Shown here one piece after another: positions 38,460 through 39,622 of a DNA stretch of 39,622 bases. The position numbers were made by a program, and so were the translations under genes. The DNA is from Gammaproteobacteria bacterium (lineage in GTDB: Bacteria > Pseudomonadota > Gammaproteobacteria > DSM-19610). The notes beneath the pieces are model-generated. The model had not been told where the DNA came from and did no database searches. It saw only the letters and a program-made list of their open reading frames with translations. Every line of letters starts with the position of its first letter. The stretch's first letter is position 1. Location: NCBI GenBank assembly GCA_011374975.1, contig DRNU01000152.1, positions 1 to 39,622 of the forward strand, in the 5' to 3' direction.

Positions 38460-39347
38460 ATGAAAAAACTGATTTCGTTTCTGATGCTGGTGCTTTTTTC
38501 GCCGTTGCTGGTACAGCCGGTTCTGGCCGAACAAAAGCCGGCGCTGCACTGGGTAGGCTGTGGTATTTCCAAGAAAGCTTACCTGGTGGCACTGGCCAAG
38601 GCCTATGAAAAGAAGACCGGTATCGTGATTGATGTCCAGGGCGGCGGTGCGACACGCGGTATTCGTGATGTTGCGAATATGTCGGCTGACATCGGTGGCA
38701 GTTGCCGGCGCAGAATGCGCGGGGTCGCCGAGGAAAAAGGCATCGTGCAGGTGCCGGTAGCCTGGGATGCACTGGTCGTCATTGTGAACAAGAACAACCC
38801 GGTGAGTAATATTTCCATCGAGGATTTGCGCAAGGTCTACCTTGGACAGATCACCAACTGGTCGGAACTGGGCGGTAATGATATGCCGCTGCGCCTGCTG
38901 GCGCGCAAGGGCAAGATCTCGGGTGTCGGGAGTACCGCGCGCAAGCTGTTGTTCGATAACTATGATCAGGAGTTTGTCGCCAGTGAACTGTACGACTCCT
39001 CGGGTCCGCTGGAAAAGCAGGTAGTGATTGAAGAGGGCGCCATGGGCATTTCCGGGATCAGCAGCGCGCGCAAGCGTGATGTCAAAATTCTTGACCTGAA
39101 CGGGAAGTCACCCAGTTATGATAACGTGCAGACAGGTAAATACCTGCTGTACCGGCCTCTCTACCTGGTCTACAACGAGAACAGCGAACATGCTGACATG
39201 GTCAGGGAGTTCATCCGCTTTGCCGGCACCAGAGAAGGCCGGGACGTGATCCGGGCCAACAATACAGTGCCTTATCTGGAAGGACTGAACCTGCTGCGTG
39301 TCAAGCTGAACGAGTCAAAAATGGCGCGTGAGGGCGGTCTTCACTGA
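38460..39347 (+). CDS. PstS-like phosphate/anion-binding periplasmic protein
   Basis: A 295-residue periplasmic substrate-binding protein. A signal peptide (MKKLISFLMLVLFSPLLVQPVLA) is followed by the PBP-like fold with GGGATRGIRDVANMSADIGGS (ligand-binding loop), the hinge-region WDALVVIVNKNNPVSNISIEDLRKVYLGQITNWSELGG motif and GAMGISGISSARK. It is shorter than PstS of E. coli (about 346) and of the small PstS-like class. No pstC, pstA or pstB genes are adjacent, so it may act as a solitary binding protein or feed a remote transporter. Start ATG 38460 with GAGGTGA upstream; a strong terminator follows. Confidence 0.88.
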   Translation: MKKLISFLMLVLFSPLLVQPVLAEQKPALHWVGCGISKKAYLVALAKAYEKKTGIVIDVQGGGATRGIRDVANMSADIGGSCRRRMRGVAEEKGIVQVPVAWDALVVIVNKNNPVSNISIEDLRKVYLGQITNWSELGGNDMPLRLLARKGKISGVGSTARKLLFDNYDQEFVASELYDSSGPLEKQVVIEEGAMGISGISSARKRDVKILDLNGKSPSYDNVQTGKYLLYRPLYLVYNENSEHADMVREFIRFAGTREGRDVIRANNTVPYLEGLNLLRVKLNESKMAREGGLH

Positions 39348-39399
39348 CGCGAAAATACACGCCATAACGGGCCGCATCCTGCGGTGCGCCAAACGCATT

Positions 39400-39438
39400 C
39401 GGGCGCCTCTACTCTCGGTAGTGGCGCCCGATGTTTTT
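39400..39438 (+). terminator. Intrinsic terminator of the PstS-like gene
   Basis: CGGGCGCC-T-CTAC-TCTCG-GTAG-T-GGCGCCCG makes a long GC-rich stem (39400-39430) followed by AT and six T residues (39433-39438). It lies 53 bases after the PstS-like stop. On the minus strand (end of hemF) there is no T-tract. Confidence 0.88.
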
Positions 39439-39481
39439 TGTGGCATTCAGTCCTTGCCGGTAAGTCAGGTGTGCTGCCGGT

Positions 39482-39622
<141 letters not shown>

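Overview
The window looks like a chromosomal segment of a moderately GC-rich, respiring, motile gammaproteobacterium. Its gene order matches gammaproteobacterial blocks known from Pseudomonas and Escherichia: cyaA near lptM-lysA-dapF-DUF484-xerC, then hslV-hslU-DUF971-ubiE, and argH / algZ-algR-hemC-hemD-hemX-hemY. Diheme cytochrome, DUF302, cupredoxin, rhodanese and rubredoxin genes suggest a redox- or sulfur-active lifestyle, perhaps a Chromatiales-like sulfur oxidiser. That placement is inference. I saw no insertion sequence, phage, CRISPR array or tRNA.

Layout. 1-5259 (minus): dapF, DUF484, xerC, hslV, hslU, DUF971 and the start of ubiE, probably one long transcription unit. 5380-6558: a plus-strand HExxH protein and a convergent SAM methyltransferase, inserted between dapF and lysA. 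6569-8019 (minus): lptM-lysA. 8152-10341 (plus): a carboxylesterase, a diheme cytochrome c fused to DUF302, and a second DUF302 protein. 10359-14639 (minus): MazG-like pyrophosphohydrolase, PAS plus degenerate GGDEF protein, and class I adenylate cyclase. 14710-18186 (plus): cupredoxin-like protein coupled to a Cache-like/HAMP/PAS/GGDEF/EAL protein. 18204-26292: argH (minus), then algZ-algR, a convergent thioredoxin-fold gene, and hemC-hemD-hemX-hemY. 26276-31945: flavin/iron-sulfur reductase, DUF2892 membrane protein, a FliA-promoter chemoreceptor with a CZB domain, a DUF5610 protein and ubiD. 32079-35585: rhodanese-GGDEF pair (minus) and gor (plus). 35661-37519 (minus): hemB-aroE. 37520-38066: a protein-free region. 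38067-39622: rubredoxin, a solitary PstS-like protein and the 3' end of hemF.

The most interesting element is in the protein-free region. A close match to a sigma-54 promoter (37804-37820) is followed by about 200-230 nt carrying repeated GGA motifs, three of them in hairpin loops, and then two tandem intrinsic terminators (38012-38029 and 38032-38057). This has the architecture of a CsrB/RsmZ-type RNA that titrates CsrA/RsmA, here apparently driven by sigma-54.

Functionally the window is rich in tetrapyrrole synthesis (hemB, C, D, F, X, Y), lysine/peptidoglycan precursor synthesis (lysA, dapF), ubiquinone synthesis (ubiD, ubiE) and second-messenger signalling (CyaA, three GGDEF-family proteins, AlgZ/AlgR, chemoreceptor, CsrB-like RNA). 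Two GGDEF genes are translationally coupled to secreted redox-type proteins (cupredoxin, rhodanese), suggesting envelope redox or sulfur state feeds into c-di-GMP.
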